The notes beneath the pieces were generated by a model. The model saw nothing but the letters and a program-made list of their open reading frames with translations. It was not told the origin of the DNA and did no database searches. 50,289 nt of DNA from an uncultured Arthrobacter sp. (GTDB lineage Bacteria > Actinomycetota > Actinomycetes > Actinomycetales > Micrococcaceae). The position numbers and the translations under genes were made by a program. The stretch lies in the NCBI RefSeq assembly GCF_902805515.1, contig NZ_CADCTE010000046.1, positions 1 to 50,289 of the forward strand, given 5' to 3'. Of the stretch, positions 11,651 to 19,599 are shown piece by piece (within the stretch, counting starts at the first letter, position 1; each line of letters begins with the position of its first letter).

Positions 11651-12445
11651 GTGGCGGCGACCGCTCCCAAGCTCCTAGGGGTGCCGGCCCTCGATGAGGC
11701 CTCACCCGTGGCCAAACACGTGCAGCTGCGGGAAATTCTGAGGGCCTACATCCTGGAGCGGGCCGCGCCCGGTTCGCCGATTCCGTCCGAGCGCCAGCTG
11801 TCCCTGCACTTCGGCGTCGCCCGGATGACGGTGCGCCACGCCATCGATGCCCTGGTTGCCGAGGAGGTCCTGGAGCGGATCGTGGGCCTGGGGACATTCG
11901 TGGCCCATGCCAAGGTCGACCTGCAGATGAAGCTCACCTCCTACAGCGAGGAGATGCTCCGCCGGGGCATGGTGCCGGACGCGCACGTGCTCAGCTTCGA
12001 GCAGATCGGCGCCACACCCCTGATCGCCCGTGAACTGCAGCTCGAGCTCGGGCAGCCCGTGGTGCGGTTCCGGCGGCAGCTGCTGGCCGACGGCGAGCCC
12101 ATGAGCGTCGACGAGAACTTCATCCCGGCGCACCGGGTGCGGGGGATCCTCGACGACCCCCCGCCGGCCTCCCTCTACAACGTGTTGAGCGAGAAGTACG
12201 GGCTGGTCATGGAGTGGGGGGAGGACACCATCGAGGCGACGGCGGCCTCGCCGTCCATCGCCCGCCTGCTGAACGTGGAGATGGGTGCTCCGCTGCTCAA
12301 GATCCAGCGCCACGCGTACGTTGCCCGCGCCATGGTTGACTACTCCGTGTCCTACTACCGGGCCGACCGCTACAAGCTGTGGGTGCCGCTGCAGCGCCCC
12401 GGAGCGCGCACACCCCGGGCCTACACCTCCAACAGGCTGCGCTAG
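11651..12445 (+). CDS. GntR/HutC-family transcriptional regulator with UTRA domain
   Basis: 264 residues. N-terminal winged helix at about residues 20-85 (IPSERQLSLHFGVARMTVRHAIDAL, recognition helix included) and a C-terminal UTRA ligand domain ending in RHAYVARAMVDYSVSYYRADRYK. HutC-type regulators of this kind sense sugar phosphates or amino-acid catabolites; DasR-like GlcNAc control is one option, unproved here. GTG start 11651. A TAGACT hexamer at 11585-11590 could be its -10. The nearest sugar uptake genes are 9 kb away, so the target is unknown. Confidence 0.85.
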   Translation: MAATAPKLLGVPALDEASPVAKHVQLREILRAYILERAAPGSPIPSERQLSLHFGVARMTVRHAIDALVAEEVLERIVGLGTFVAHAKVDLQMKLTSYSEEMLRRGMVPDAHVLSFEQIGATPLIARELQLELGQPVVRFRRQLLADGEPMSVDENFIPAHRVRGILDDPPPASLYNVLSEKYGLVMEWGEDTIEATAASPSIARLLNVEMGAPLLKIQRHAYVARAMVDYSVSYYRADRYKLWVPLQRPGARTPRAYTSNRLR

Positions 12446-12500
12446 GCATCTGGGACGCGCGAGGCCCCGTGCCGCGTGTCCAGGCGCCCCAGTAGCTCCG

Positions 12501-12566
12501 CCGAGTTGGCAGGTAACCACGCTTAGAACCCGCAGAAGCGTGGTGATGTGCAGTTTCGACGTCGTG
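12501..12566. repeat. repeat unit 1
   Basis: Inner arms ACCACGCTT and AAGCGTGGT pair perfectly over nine bases. Confidence 0.8.
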
Positions 12567-12602
12567 CGCGCTCGTGAGCAGGGAGTGGTGGCGCACCGTC
12601 CC

Positions 12603-12668
12603 CGTCGAGTTGGCACGAAACCACGTTTAGAACGCGCGGGAGCGTGGTTATCTGCAGTTTCGACGTCG
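12603..12668. repeat. repeat unit 2
   Basis: Nearly identical to unit 3; inner arms AACCACGTT and AGCGTGGTT pair with one G-T wobble. Confidence 0.85.
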
Positions 12669-12775
12669 TGCGCGCTCGTGGGTGGTGGTGTGGTGCATCG
12701 ACGTCGCTTCCGCCGGCACTGGGCGTCGACGGGCCGCTAGGGGTCCCGCGAAGGGGATCGCTGGCACAGCATCTC

Positions 12776-12841
12776 CGTCGAGTGGGCACGTAACCACGTT
12801 TAGAACGCGCGGGAGCGTGGTTATCTGCAGTTTCGACGTCG
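12776..12841. repeat. repeat unit 3
   Basis: Differs from unit 2 at only two positions (GTGGGCACG for GTTGGCACG; GTAACC for GAAACC). Confidence 0.85.
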
Positions 12842-12879
12842 TGCGCGCCCATGAGCAGGGAGTGGCGGCGCACCATCCC

Positions 12880-12945
12880 CGTCGAGTTGGCAGGTAACCA
12901 CCCTCAGAGGGCGCGGAAGCGTGGTCATCTGCAGTTTCGACGTCG
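12880..12945. repeat. repeat unit 4
   Basis: AACCACCCTC left arm with GAAGCGTGGT right arm: one C-C mismatch in the stem. Outer CGTCGA/TCGACG kept. Confidence 0.8.
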
Positions 12946-12983
12946 CGTGCGCCCATGAGTTGGCACCGCAGGCGCAGCGTCCC

Positions 12984-13046
12984 CGTCGAGTTGGCACGTA
13001 ACCACCCTTAGAACGCGCGCGAGCGTGGTCACCTGCAGTTTCGACA
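12984..13046. repeat. repeat unit 5
   Basis: Left arm AACCACCCTT, right arm AGCGTGGT; the right outer end is degraded to TCGACATTG. Confidence 0.78.
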
Positions 13047-13106
13047 TTGCTGGCGGTCGGCAGGCGATGACGGGTCCCGCGTAGGGGAGCGCTGGCACAG
13101 CATCTC

Positions 13107-13173
13107 CGGCGAGTTGGCAGATAACCACGCTTACGACGCTCCGAAGGGTGGTGAAGTGCAGTTTCGACGTCGG
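13107..13173. repeat. repeat unit 6
   Basis: Most diverged: AACCACGCTTACGACGCTCC then AAGGGTGGT, with one G-G mismatch. It ends just before the qcr terminator. Confidence 0.75.
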
Positions 13174-13180
13174 GAGTATG

Positions 13181-13218
13181 CAAAAGGGCCCGGACAGCTA
13201 ATGCTGTCCGGGCCCTTC
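13181..13218 (-). terminator. terminator of ctaE-qcrCAB
   Basis: Fifteen-base-pair perfect stem (13184-13198 with 13203-13217), loop of four. Read on the minus strand it ends in TTTTGC, a usable U tract just after qcrB. Confidence 0.88.
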
Positions 13219-13239
13219 CAGGCTGGCGGTGCGGCCGGC

Positions 13240-14925
13240 CTAGTGGCTTGCGATGGACTCCCGGTCCTGGGCATTCGCAATCTCTCCGTGGTGACCGGAG
13301 TGCGACGCGTGCAGTTCCGACGGAGTGACCGGAGCGACCCGGTCCTCGAAGAAGAACCGCGAAGCCCGGCTGCGCAGCTTCTCCGACCGGCTGACGTGGC
13401 CGTTGCCGTCCGCGACCGGGGCGTAGGCCTCCGGCGACTCAAAGCTGACCAGCTGGTAGCGCTTGTACTCGTCGACCGGCTCGTGCACCTCGATGAACTC
13501 ACCGTGCGGCAGGCGGACAATGCGCCCGGTCTCCCGGCCGTGCAGGGCAATCTCGCGGTCCTTGCGCTGCAGGGCCAGGGCCACGCGGCGGGCGATCATG
13601 AAGCCGATGATCGGGCCGACGATCACGAGGATCCGCAGCCAGTAGGTCACGTCGTTCAGGGATACGAGGAAGTGCGTGGCGATCAGGTCGGAGCTCGCAG
13701 CGGCCCACATGACGCAGTAGAACACGACGCCGGCGACGCCGACCGCGGTGCGGGTCGGGGCGTTGCGGGGCCGGTCGAGCAGGTGGTGCTCCCGCTTGTC
13801 CTTGGTTACCCAGGACTCGATCCAAGGCCAGGCGAGCATGAGGGTGAAGACGATGCCGGCTGGTACCAGCGCCGGGAAGAGAACGTTCAGCGACAGAGTG
13901 TTCACGCCCCAGGGGAACGGGATGTTCCACTCAAAGTCCCAGTTCGCGCCCACGGTGCCCGGCATCAGGCGCAGCGCGCCGTCGACCCAGCCGATGTACC
14001 AGTCGGGCTGCGTACCCGCCGACACGGGGGAGGGGTCGTAGGGGCCGTAGTTCCAGATCGGGTTGATCGTGAACGCTGCGGAGATGGCGGCGACGATGCC
14101 GAAGACGATGAAGAAGTAGCCACCGGCCTTCGCGGCGTAGACCGGGCCGACGGGGTAGCCGACGACGTTGGTGTTGGTGCGTCCCGGGCCGGGGTACTGG
14201 GTGTGCTTGTGGATGACCACCATGAACAGGTGGATACCGATCAGCAGCAGGATGACGGCCGGAATCAGGAGGATGTGAAGGACGTAGAGACGGCCGATGA
14301 TCGCGGTGCCGGGGAACTCGCCACCGAAGAGGAAGAAGCTGATGTAGGTGCCGATCACCGGGATGGACTTCACGACGCCGTCGATGATGCGCAGGCCGTT
14401 GCCGGAGAGCAGGTCATCGGGGAGCGAGTAGCCGGTGAAGCCGGCGGCCAGGCCCATGATGAGGAGCGTGGTGCCGACGACCCAGTTCAGCTCGCGGGGG
14501 CGGCGGAACGCGCCGGTGAAGAAGACGCGCAGCATGTGCACGGCGTTCGCTGCAACGAACAGCAGCGCCGACCAGTGGTGCACCTGGCGCATGAAGAGCC
14601 CGCCGCGGACGTCGAAGGAGATGTCCAGCGACGATGCGTAGGCCACCGACATCTCAACACCACGCAGGGGCAGGTAGCTGCCTTCGTAGTGCGTCTCCGC
14701 CATCGAGGGGTCGAAGAAGAAGGTGAGGAAGGTCCCCGAGATCAGCAGGATGACGAAGGTGTACAGCGCCACCTCGCCGAACATGAAGGTCCAGTGGTCC
14801 GGAAAGATCTTCCGGCCGAACTCCTTGACCATCCCGGAGCCGCCGACCCGTGAGTCGACGAAGTGGGTGACCCGGCCAACCCGGGTCTTAGGCTGATATT
14901 CGTGCGTCGCGGTAGAGCTGCTCAT
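13240..14925 (-). CDS. qcrB: cytochrome bc1 complex cytochrome b subunit
   Basis: Menaquinol-oxidising heme b subunit of the bc1-aa3 supercomplex. In 561 residues: about eight or nine membrane helices, HHWSALLFVAANAVHMLRVFF and HILLIPAVILLLIGIHLFMVVIHKH regions that hold the four heme-ligand His, and PDWYIGW, the actinobacterial form of the Qo-site PEWY motif. The long C-terminal hydrophilic tail (ALQRKDREIALHGRETGRIV…) is typical of actinobacterial QcrB. ATG 14925 follows the qcrA stop by two bases, with a GGAGCGAGG ribosome site inside qcrA. Confidence 0.97.
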   Translation of the reverse strand: MSSSTATHEYQPKTRVGRVTHFVDSRVGGSGMVKEFGRKIFPDHWTFMFGEVALYTFVILLISGTFLTFFFDPSMAETHYEGSYLPLRGVEMSVAYASSLDISFDVRGGLFMRQVHHWSALLFVAANAVHMLRVFFTGAFRRPRELNWVVGTTLLIMGLAAGFTGYSLPDDLLSGNGLRIIDGVVKSIPVIGTYISFFLFGGEFPGTAIIGRLYVLHILLIPAVILLLIGIHLFMVVIHKHTQYPGPGRTNTNVVGYPVGPVYAAKAGGYFFIVFGIVAAISAAFTINPIWNYGPYDPSPVSAGTQPDWYIGWVDGALRLMPGTVGANWDFEWNIPFPWGVNTLSLNVLFPALVPAGIVFTLMLAWPWIESWVTKDKREHHLLDRPRNAPTRTAVGVAGVVFYCVMWAAASSDLIATHFLVSLNDVTYWLRILVIVGPIIGFMIARRVALALQRKDREIALHGRETGRIVRLPHGEFIEVHEPVDEYKRYQLVSFESPEAYAPVADGNGHVSRSEKLRSRASRFFFEDRVAPVTPSELHASHSGHHGEIANAQDRESIASH

Positions 14926-14927
14926 TG

Positions 14928-15953
14928 TCAGCCTCGCTCCCAGAAACTAGGTCCTACGGGTTCTTGGAAATCGCTCCTGGCAATGAGGTAGCCCTCATCG
15001 TCAACGTCGATGGGAAGCTGAGGGAGCGGTCGTGCGGCCGGGCCGAAGATGACCTTGCACTCTTGTTCGAGGTCAAAGGTCGACTGGTGGCACGGGCACA
15101 GCAGGTGGTGGGTCTGCTGTTCGTAGAGCGCTACCGGGCAGCCAACGTGCGTGCAGATCTTGGAATACGCAACAATTCCGTCGTATCCCCAGTCCTCCCG
15201 GCCTTCCGAGGGGTTCAGGGATTCGGGGTCGAGGCGCATCAGCAGGACAACAGCCTTCGCCTTCTCCTCGAGCTTGTTCTCGGCCTCGTTGAGGCCTTCG
15301 GGGATCACATGGAAGGCCGAGCCGACGGTCACGTCGGAGGCCTTGATCGGGGTGCCGCTTGGGTCACGGGTGAGGCGCATGCCGGCGTCCCAGAAGGTGT
15401 GCTTCAGGGCGTCACCGGGCAGCGGGCCGAGGTCGCGGAAGATCGCGATGGCGGGCAGCGGGGCCAGGATCGCGGCACCGATGAGGGTGTTGCGGATGAG
15501 CGGGCGGCGCTTGATGCCGCTCTCGTCGAGGATCGTGCCGACGATCTGCTCGGCCTCGGCGCGGTCCTTCTCGTCGGTGACGGCGTGGCGCTCCTCGGTC
15601 AGCTCGTGGTCGGGCATGAGCGTCTTGGCCCAGTGGACGATGCCGACGCCGATGCCCAGCATGGCGAAGGCGGTGCCCAGGCCGAGCGCGAGGTTCTGCA
15701 GCCGCAGGCGCTCGATGGTGTCGTTCAGCGGAATGAAGAAGTAGGCAACGAAGAAGAGTAGCGTGCCGAGGACGGAAATGAAGAACAGGAGGGCAACCTG
15801 CCGCTCCGCCCTCTTCTCGGCACGTGGATCCGTGTCCGCAAGCCGCGGGCGGTGCGGCGGGAGGCCGGGGTTGGTGAACGTGTCGACCCCGCCCTGGCCC
15901 GGCGTAGCTACGGTGACCGACGTATCCGGGCTGCCGTGACTATTGTCGGCCAT
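14928..15953 (-). CDS. qcrA: cytochrome bc1 complex Rieske iron-sulfur subunit
   Basis: Carries electrons from menaquinol to the diheme cytochrome c. 341 residues with three membrane helices after a long cytosolic N-terminus, and the [2Fe-2S] site C267-T-H269-VG-C272 and C286-P-C288-H289-QSTFD in a C-terminal Rieske domain. I choose ATG 15953 because AAGGATGAGAGGG lies just before it; an ATG at 15965 is in frame and would add four residues. Coupled to qcrB. Confidence 0.95.
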   Translation of the reverse strand: MADNSHGSPDTSVTVATPGQGGVDTFTNPGLPPHRPRLADTDPRAEKRAERQVALLFFISVLGTLLFFVAYFFIPLNDTIERLRLQNLALGLGTAFAMLGIGVGIVHWAKTLMPDHELTEERHAVTDEKDRAEAEQIVGTILDESGIKRRPLIRNTLIGAAILAPLPAIAIFRDLGPLPGDALKHTFWDAGMRLTRDPSGTPIKASDVTVGSAFHVIPEGLNEAENKLEEKAKAVVLLMRLDPESLNPSEGREDWGYDGIVAYSKICTHVGCPVALYEQQTHHLLCPCHQSTFDLEQECKVIFGPAARPLPQLPIDVDDEGYLIARSDFQEPVGPSFWERG

Positions 15954-16027
15954 GATCCCTCTCATCCTTCTTTAGATGCTTCAATGTGCAATTCGTGTAA
16001 ACCGGGGTGCTGGATGGGTCCAGCGGA

Positions 16028-16819
16028 TCAGGACGACCGCGAGGTCAGCCAGACCGTGAAGGCAATGACGACGCCAAGGCCGGCGACCCAGATGAACAGG
16101 CCTTCGGAGACCGGGCCCAGCGAGCCGAGGTCGGCTCCGCCCGGGGAACCCTGCTCTTCGATGGTCTTCAGGAACGCGATGACATCGCGCTTGTCCTCGG
16201 GGGAGATGTTCGCGTCGTTGAAGACGGGCATGTTCTGCGGGCCGGTGACCATGGCCTCGTAGATGTGCTTCTCGCTCGAGCCTTCGAGTGAGGGGGCGAA
16301 CTTGCCGCGGGTCAGGGCGCCGCCGGCTGCCGCAGCGTTGTGGCACATGGCGCAGTTGACGCGGAAGAGCTCTCCACCGTTGGCGGGATCGCCTTCAGAG
16401 GCGTCGAGGATCTCCTCGTCGGGGATGGCCGGACCGGCGCCCAGGGTGGCGACGTAGGCGGCGAGCTGGCGGGTCTGCTCTTCGGTGAACTGAACCGGCT
16501 TGACCTGAGCCTGCGGGCCGTCCATCTGAAGCGGCATGCGTCCGCTGCCGACCTGGAAGTCGACCGAGGCGGCACCGACGCCGACGAGGGAGGGACCGGC
16601 CGAGGAGCCCGAGGCGCCCAGGCCGTGGCAGGAGGCGCAGTTGGCGGCGAAGAGCTTTTCGCCTTCCTCGGCGTCGTTCGCGGAGAAGGACTCGGTCTGG
16701 GCCTGCGCCTGGTTGGCTGAGCTTGCCGCGGAGTAGATTGCTCCGACCATGAGCAACGCCATCAGCAGCAGTGCGATTGCTGCTAGGGGGTGGCGCCGCC
16801 TCTGAGATAGTGCCTTCAC
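16028..16819 (-). CDS. qcrC: cytochrome bc1 complex diheme cytochrome c subunit
   Basis: Links the bc1 complex directly to the aa3 oxidase, replacing soluble cytochrome c. 263 residues: N-terminal membrane anchor (residues 12-32), two heme c sites C61ASC64H65 and C156AMC159H160, and a C-terminal anchor helix at about 240-258. Start is GTG 16819 with AGGA upstream. Sixty-plus bases separate it from ctaE and from qcrA; the gap before it holds a TCTAC-N5-GTAGA dyad, so it may have its own promoter. Confidence 0.96.
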   Translation of the reverse strand: MKALSQRRRHPLAAIALLLMALLMVGAIYSAASSANQAQAQTESFSANDAEEGEKLFAANCASCHGLGASGSSAGPSLVGVGAASVDFQVGSGRMPLQMDGPQAQVKPVQFTEEQTRQLAAYVATLGAGPAIPDEEILDASEGDPANGGELFRVNCAMCHNAAAAGGALTRGKFAPSLEGSSEKHIYEAMVTGPQNMPVFNDANISPEDKRDVIAFLKTIEEQGSPGGADLGSLGPVSEGLFIWVAGLGVVIAFTVWLTSRSS

Positions 16820-16872
16820 GCGATGGTTCCTGTCTTCTGTAATGCCATGGCTGCTGTGCTTCCTCGTCGAAT

Positions 16873-16887
16873 TCTACCTCTAGTAGA
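16873..16887. promoter_or_regulatory. TCTAC-N5-GTAGA dyad before qcrC
   Basis: Perfect dyad 54 bases before the qcrC GTG. On the minus strand the right half continues as GTAGAAT, so TAGAAT could be a -10 box overlapping the dyad. Another TCTAC half follows at 16892. Confidence 0.55.
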
Positions 16888-16905
16888 AAAGTCTACCGCA
16901 GGAGG

Positions 16906-17544
16906 CTATTTGAGGAAGTAAATAATGATGAAGAGTCCGATCCACACGACGTCGACAAAGTGCCAGTAGTAGGAGGTCACGATGGCCGACGTCGCCTCGA
17001 AGTGGCCGAAGCGGCGGGCGGCGTAGGCGCGTCCGATGATCAGCAGGAATGCGATGAGCCCGCCGAGCACGTGGAGGCCGTGGAAACCGGTGGTGATGTA
17101 GAAGGCCGAGCCGTAGGCGTCCGAGGAAAGCGACACACCCTCGGAGACGAGCTGGGCGTATTCGTAGGCCTGCACCGCGACGAAGATGCCACCAAGGACG
17201 AAGGTGAGGAGGAACCACTCGACCATTCCCCAGCGGCCGATGGAGAGAAGCCCTCCGGTGCGGCGCGGCTGCAGGCGCTCGGCGGCGAAGACGCCGAACT
17301 GGCAGGTGACGGAGCTGGACACCAGGATGATGGTGTTGATCAGCGCAAACGGCACGTTGAGCTTCTCGGATCCCTCGGCCCACATCTCGCCTGAGGTGGA
17401 CCGGAGCGTGAAGTACATGGCAAAGAGGCCGGCGAAGAACATCAGCTCGCTCGAGAGCCACACCACGGTTCCGACGGAGACCATGTTGGGGCGGTTGAGC
17501 GCGGGATGTGGGGCGGCGCTTGGGGCTTGGGTCGCAGATGTCAC
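16906..17544 (-). CDS. ctaE: cytochrome c oxidase subunit III (aa3)
   Basis: Non-catalytic membrane subunit of the aa3 oxidase. 212 residues with five hydrophobic helices, the short actinobacterial form that lacks the first two helices of mitochondrial COX3. Seen: [15 protein letters not shown] and [13 protein letters not shown], then [16 protein letters not shown], the conserved closing helix. GTG start 17544, six bases after a CATAAT hexamer. First gene of ctaE-qcrCAB. Confidence 0.95.
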   Translation of the reverse strand: MTSATQAPSAAPHPALNRPNMVSVGTVVWLSSELMFFAGLFAMYFTLRSTSGEMWAEGSEKLNVPFALINTIILVSSSVTCQFGVFAAERLQPRRTGGLLSIGRWGMVEWFLLTFVLGGIFVAVQAYEYAQLVSEGVSLSSDAYGSAFYITTGFHGLHVLGGLIAFLLIIGRAYAARRFGHFEATSAIVTSYYWHFVDVVWIGLFIIIYFLK

Positions 17545-17550
17545 GAACTC

Positions 17551-17571
17551 ATTATGGCTCTAAAAGTTCCC
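17551..17571 (-). promoter_or_regulatory. probable leaderless ctaE promoter
   Basis: Minus strand CATAAT (17551-17556) is six bases before the GTG start. Just upstream GGGAACTTTTAGAGC (17557-17571) nearly matches the 14 bases before pyrD. Confidence 0.5.
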
Positions 17572-17666
17572 ACTTCACCAACGCCTGAGGCCTTGCGGCG
17601 CGTCCAAATCGGTGCCCAAGGGCGCGTGATCCGCGTAACGGCGCGGAAGTAGGAGGGTGATGACTT

Positions 17667-17687
17667 TCTACAATTCGTAGATAACCT
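17667..17687. promoter_or_regulatory. TCTAC-N5-GTAGA dyad abutting the trpD -10
   Basis: Perfect dyad at 17667-17681, directly followed by TAACCT (17682-17687), which is six bases before the trpD GTG. The dyad would fill the trpD promoter spacer. It is 123 bases from the ctaE start, so a direct role at ctaE would need a second, more distant promoter. Confidence 0.55.
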
Positions 17688-17693
17688 AGGAGT

Positions 17694-18755
17694 GTGACCA
17701 CTACTTTGCGCGCTGACGAGGCCAAACAGTCATGGCCGCCGCTGTTCTCAGCCCTCATTTCGGGGAGGGATCTGACCCCCGCGGAGGCCGGCTGGGCGAT
17801 GGAAAACATCATGTCCGGCGAGGCGACCCACGCGCAGATTGCAGGCTTTCTGCTCGGCCTGCGCGCGAAGGGGGAGTCGGTCGGCGAACTCACCGGGCTT
17901 GTCGAGGCGATGCTCGGGCGCGCCCGGCGGATTACGGTGAGCGGCCCGGCCCTTGACATCGTGGGAACCGGAGGCGACGGGCTGAACACGGTCAATATCT
18001 CCACCATGGCGTCCCTGGTGGCCGTGGGCGCCGGGGCGAGGGTGGTGAAGCACGGCAACCGGGCGGCGTCGTCGTCCTCCGGGGCCGCTGATGTGATCGA
18101 GGCGCTCGGCGTCCGGCTGGACCTGAGCCCCGACGACGTGGCGCAGTGCGCCGAGGAAGCGGGGATCACCTTCTGCTTCGCGCAGGTCTTCCATCCCTCC
18201 ATGCGGCATGTTGCGGTGCCGCGGCGTGAGCTTGGCGTGCCGACCGCCTTCAACTTCCTCGGGCCGCTGAGCAATCCCGCCGGGGTGCAGGCCCAGGCGC
18301 TTGGCTGCGCCGATGCGCGCATGGCGCCGCTGATGGCCGGTGTGCTCGCCGCCCGGGGCGTGCGGGCGCTGGTCTTCCGCGGCAGCGACGGCAGGGACAA
18401 GCTGACGACGAGCGGGTCCTCAACCATCTGGGAGGTGCGCGGGGACCGGATCACCGAGCAGGTGGTTCATCCCGCGGACTTCGGCGTCGCCGAAACCGGC
18501 GTCGACGCCCTCCGCGGCACCGATGCCGCCGGCAATGCGCAGATTGTGAGGCGCCTGCTCTCGGGCGAGGAGGGCCCGATCCGCGATGCCGTGGTGCTCA
18601 ACGCGGCGGCCGGCCTCGTGGCGCTCGACGAGGACCACGAGGGGCCGGTGGTCGACCGTATCCGGGCCGCCACGGTCCGGGCGCGCGAGTCGATTGATTC
18701 GGGGTCGGCGCTGGCCGCCCTTGAACGCTGGGTCGCGGTCAGCGCCTCACTCTGA
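17694..18755 (+). CDS. trpD: anthranilate phosphoribosyltransferase
   Basis: Transfers phosphoribose from PRPP to anthranilate in tryptophan synthesis. 353 residues with the PRPP loop [16 protein letters not shown], the [15 protein letters not shown] motif, the second metal/substrate region and [15 protein letters not shown] start 17694, six bases after TAACCT, points to a leaderless mRNA although AGGAG is also near. No other trp genes are nearby. trpD divergent from ctaE is a recurrent actinobacterial arrangement. Confidence 0.95.
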   Translation: MTTTLRADEAKQSWPPLFSALISGRDLTPAEAGWAMENIMSGEATHAQIAGFLLGLRAKGESVGELTGLVEAMLGRARRITVSGPALDIVGTGGDGLNTVNISTMASLVAVGAGARVVKHGNRAASSSSGAADVIEALGVRLDLSPDDVAQCAEEAGITFCFAQVFHPSMRHVAVPRRELGVPTAFNFLGPLSNPAGVQAQALGCADARMAPLMAGVLAARGVRALVFRGSDGRDKLTTSGSSTIWEVRGDRITEQVVHPADFGVAETGVDALRGTDAAGNAQIVRRLLSGEEGPIRDAVVLNAAAGLVALDEDHEGPVVDRIRAATVRARESIDSGSALAALERWVAVSASL

Positions 18756-18822
18756 GCGCCCTCGCGGAGGGGCTGCGGTTGGCGCGCCGATGCGGGCGTG
18801 CGGAGGGCCGCCCGGGCCGGTG

Positions 18823-19104
18823 CTAGCTGTCGAAGCCGAGGGAGAAGGCCGCGTCCAGGTCGTGCTTGGAGTAGGACCGAAAGGCGATCTGCGTCGTCGT
18901 TGACTCCACTCCCTGAACCTTCGAGAGGCGGTCGGCGATCACGTCGGCGAGGTCCTCATGGCGGGACACCCTGGCCATGGCGATGAGGTCCCATTCGCCG
19001 GTCACCGAGTACACCTCGCTGATGCCTTCGATTTCGGAGATTTCCTGCGCGCACTCGGGGATGCGCGCGGAATCCGTCTGAATGAGGACAAAAGCGGTGA
19101 TCAT
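18823..19104 (-). CDS. stand-alone Lrp/AsnC ligand-binding (RAM) domain protein
   Basis: 93 residues matching only the C-terminal effector domain of Lrp/AsnC regulators (ITAFVLIQTDSARIPECAQEI, VTGEWDLIAMARV, GVESTTTQIAF). There is no helix-turn-helix, so it cannot bind DNA by itself; such proteins may sense amino acids or partner other Lrp proteins (family knowledge, weak). ATG 19104 is chosen, with GGAAAGG upstream; an open frame to 19173 adds nothing conserved. Confidence 0.85.
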   Translation of the reverse strand: MITAFVLIQTDSARIPECAQEISEIEGISEVYSVTGEWDLIAMARVSRHEDLADVIADRLSKVQGVESTTTQIAFRSYSKHDLDAAFSLGFDS

Positions 19105-19135
19105 GGTCGGCCTTTCCACTGAGATGGGTACTTCC

Positions 19136-19561
19136 TCACCGTACCGCCTGGTTTGCGAGGCCGGAGCGGGCACGCCCGCGGCCCCGCACGGCGGCGGCCA
19201 CCAGCAGCCGCGGTATGAGCAGCAGCAGTCCCAGCACCACGAGCGTGACCACCTGGAAGCTCAGGGCCACACCGCCCCCGGTGAGGAACCGCAGCAGCAG
19301 GCCGCCGGCCACCGTGGTGATCCAGATTCCGACACCCGTCGGCCACAGGCGACGCGGCGTCCGCCAGGCGCGCAGGCCCATCCAGCCCGCGACGCAGGCG
19401 GCGACGAAGGGCGCAGCCGTCGCCGCGATTCCCGCAGCACTCAGGCCGTGCTCGTGGGTGCTGCGGCCGGAAACCGCGAAGAGGATGATCGCGGCGATGT
19501 CGACCGCCAGCCAGGGCCAGAGCCCGGGCGCGGGTCGGGGTGCCGTATGCGGGGATGCCAT
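19136..19561 (-). CDS. DUF3054 membrane protein
   Basis: 141 residues with four hydrophobic helices and the family signature DIAAIILFAVSGRSTHEHGLS near the N-terminus. Function unknown. Basic tail. ATG 19561 is six bases after TAAAGT on the minus strand. Confidence 0.85.
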   Translation of the reverse strand: MASPHTAPRPAPGLWPWLAVDIAAIILFAVSGRSTHEHGLSAAGIAATAAPFVAACVAGWMGLRAWRTPRRLWPTGVGIWITTVAGGLLLRFLTGGGVALSFQVVTLVVLGLLLLIPRLLVAAAVRGRGRARSGLANQAVR

Positions 19562-19567
19562 AGGACA

Positions 19568-19573
19568 ACTTTA
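19568..19573 (-). promoter_or_regulatory. leaderless-type -10 (TAAAGT) of DUF3054 gene
   Basis: TAAAGT on the minus strand, six bases before the ATG; no ribosome binding site is visible. Confidence 0.5.
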
Positions 19574-19599
19574 AGGCCTCCTCGGGTCCGGCCGGCGCG

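Larger units (their letters stand above)
12501..13173. repeat. array of six ~65-bp imperfect-palindrome repeats
   Basis: Fills the gap between the convergent ends of gntR and qcrB. Each unit runs from CGTCGAGTTGGCA through AACCACGCTTAGAACGCG to AGCGTGGTTATCTGCAG and TTTCGACGTCG. The arms are inverted: GCAGrTAACCACGCTT pairs with its complement on the right side around a ~10-base loop, and the outermost CGTCGA pairs with TCGACG. Units are separated by unequal spacers (about 35 to 107 bases) that also repeat. No gene is supported inside. Units are listed separately. Confidence 0.85.

Noticed and set aside
12501..13173. CRISPR array
   Set aside because: Repeats are longer and more variable than CRISPR repeats, spacers are unequal and repeated, and no cas gene is present.
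12297..13183. Overlapping minus-strand frames with repeated peptides such as DVETADNHAPARSK
   Set aside because: They only reflect translation of the DNA repeat in several frames; there is no ribosome site or consistent frame, and the units vary in spacing.
13114..14853. 579-codon plus-strand frame
   Set aside because: Antisense shadow of qcrB with Asp/Glu/Gly-rich nonsense composition; qcrB is certain.
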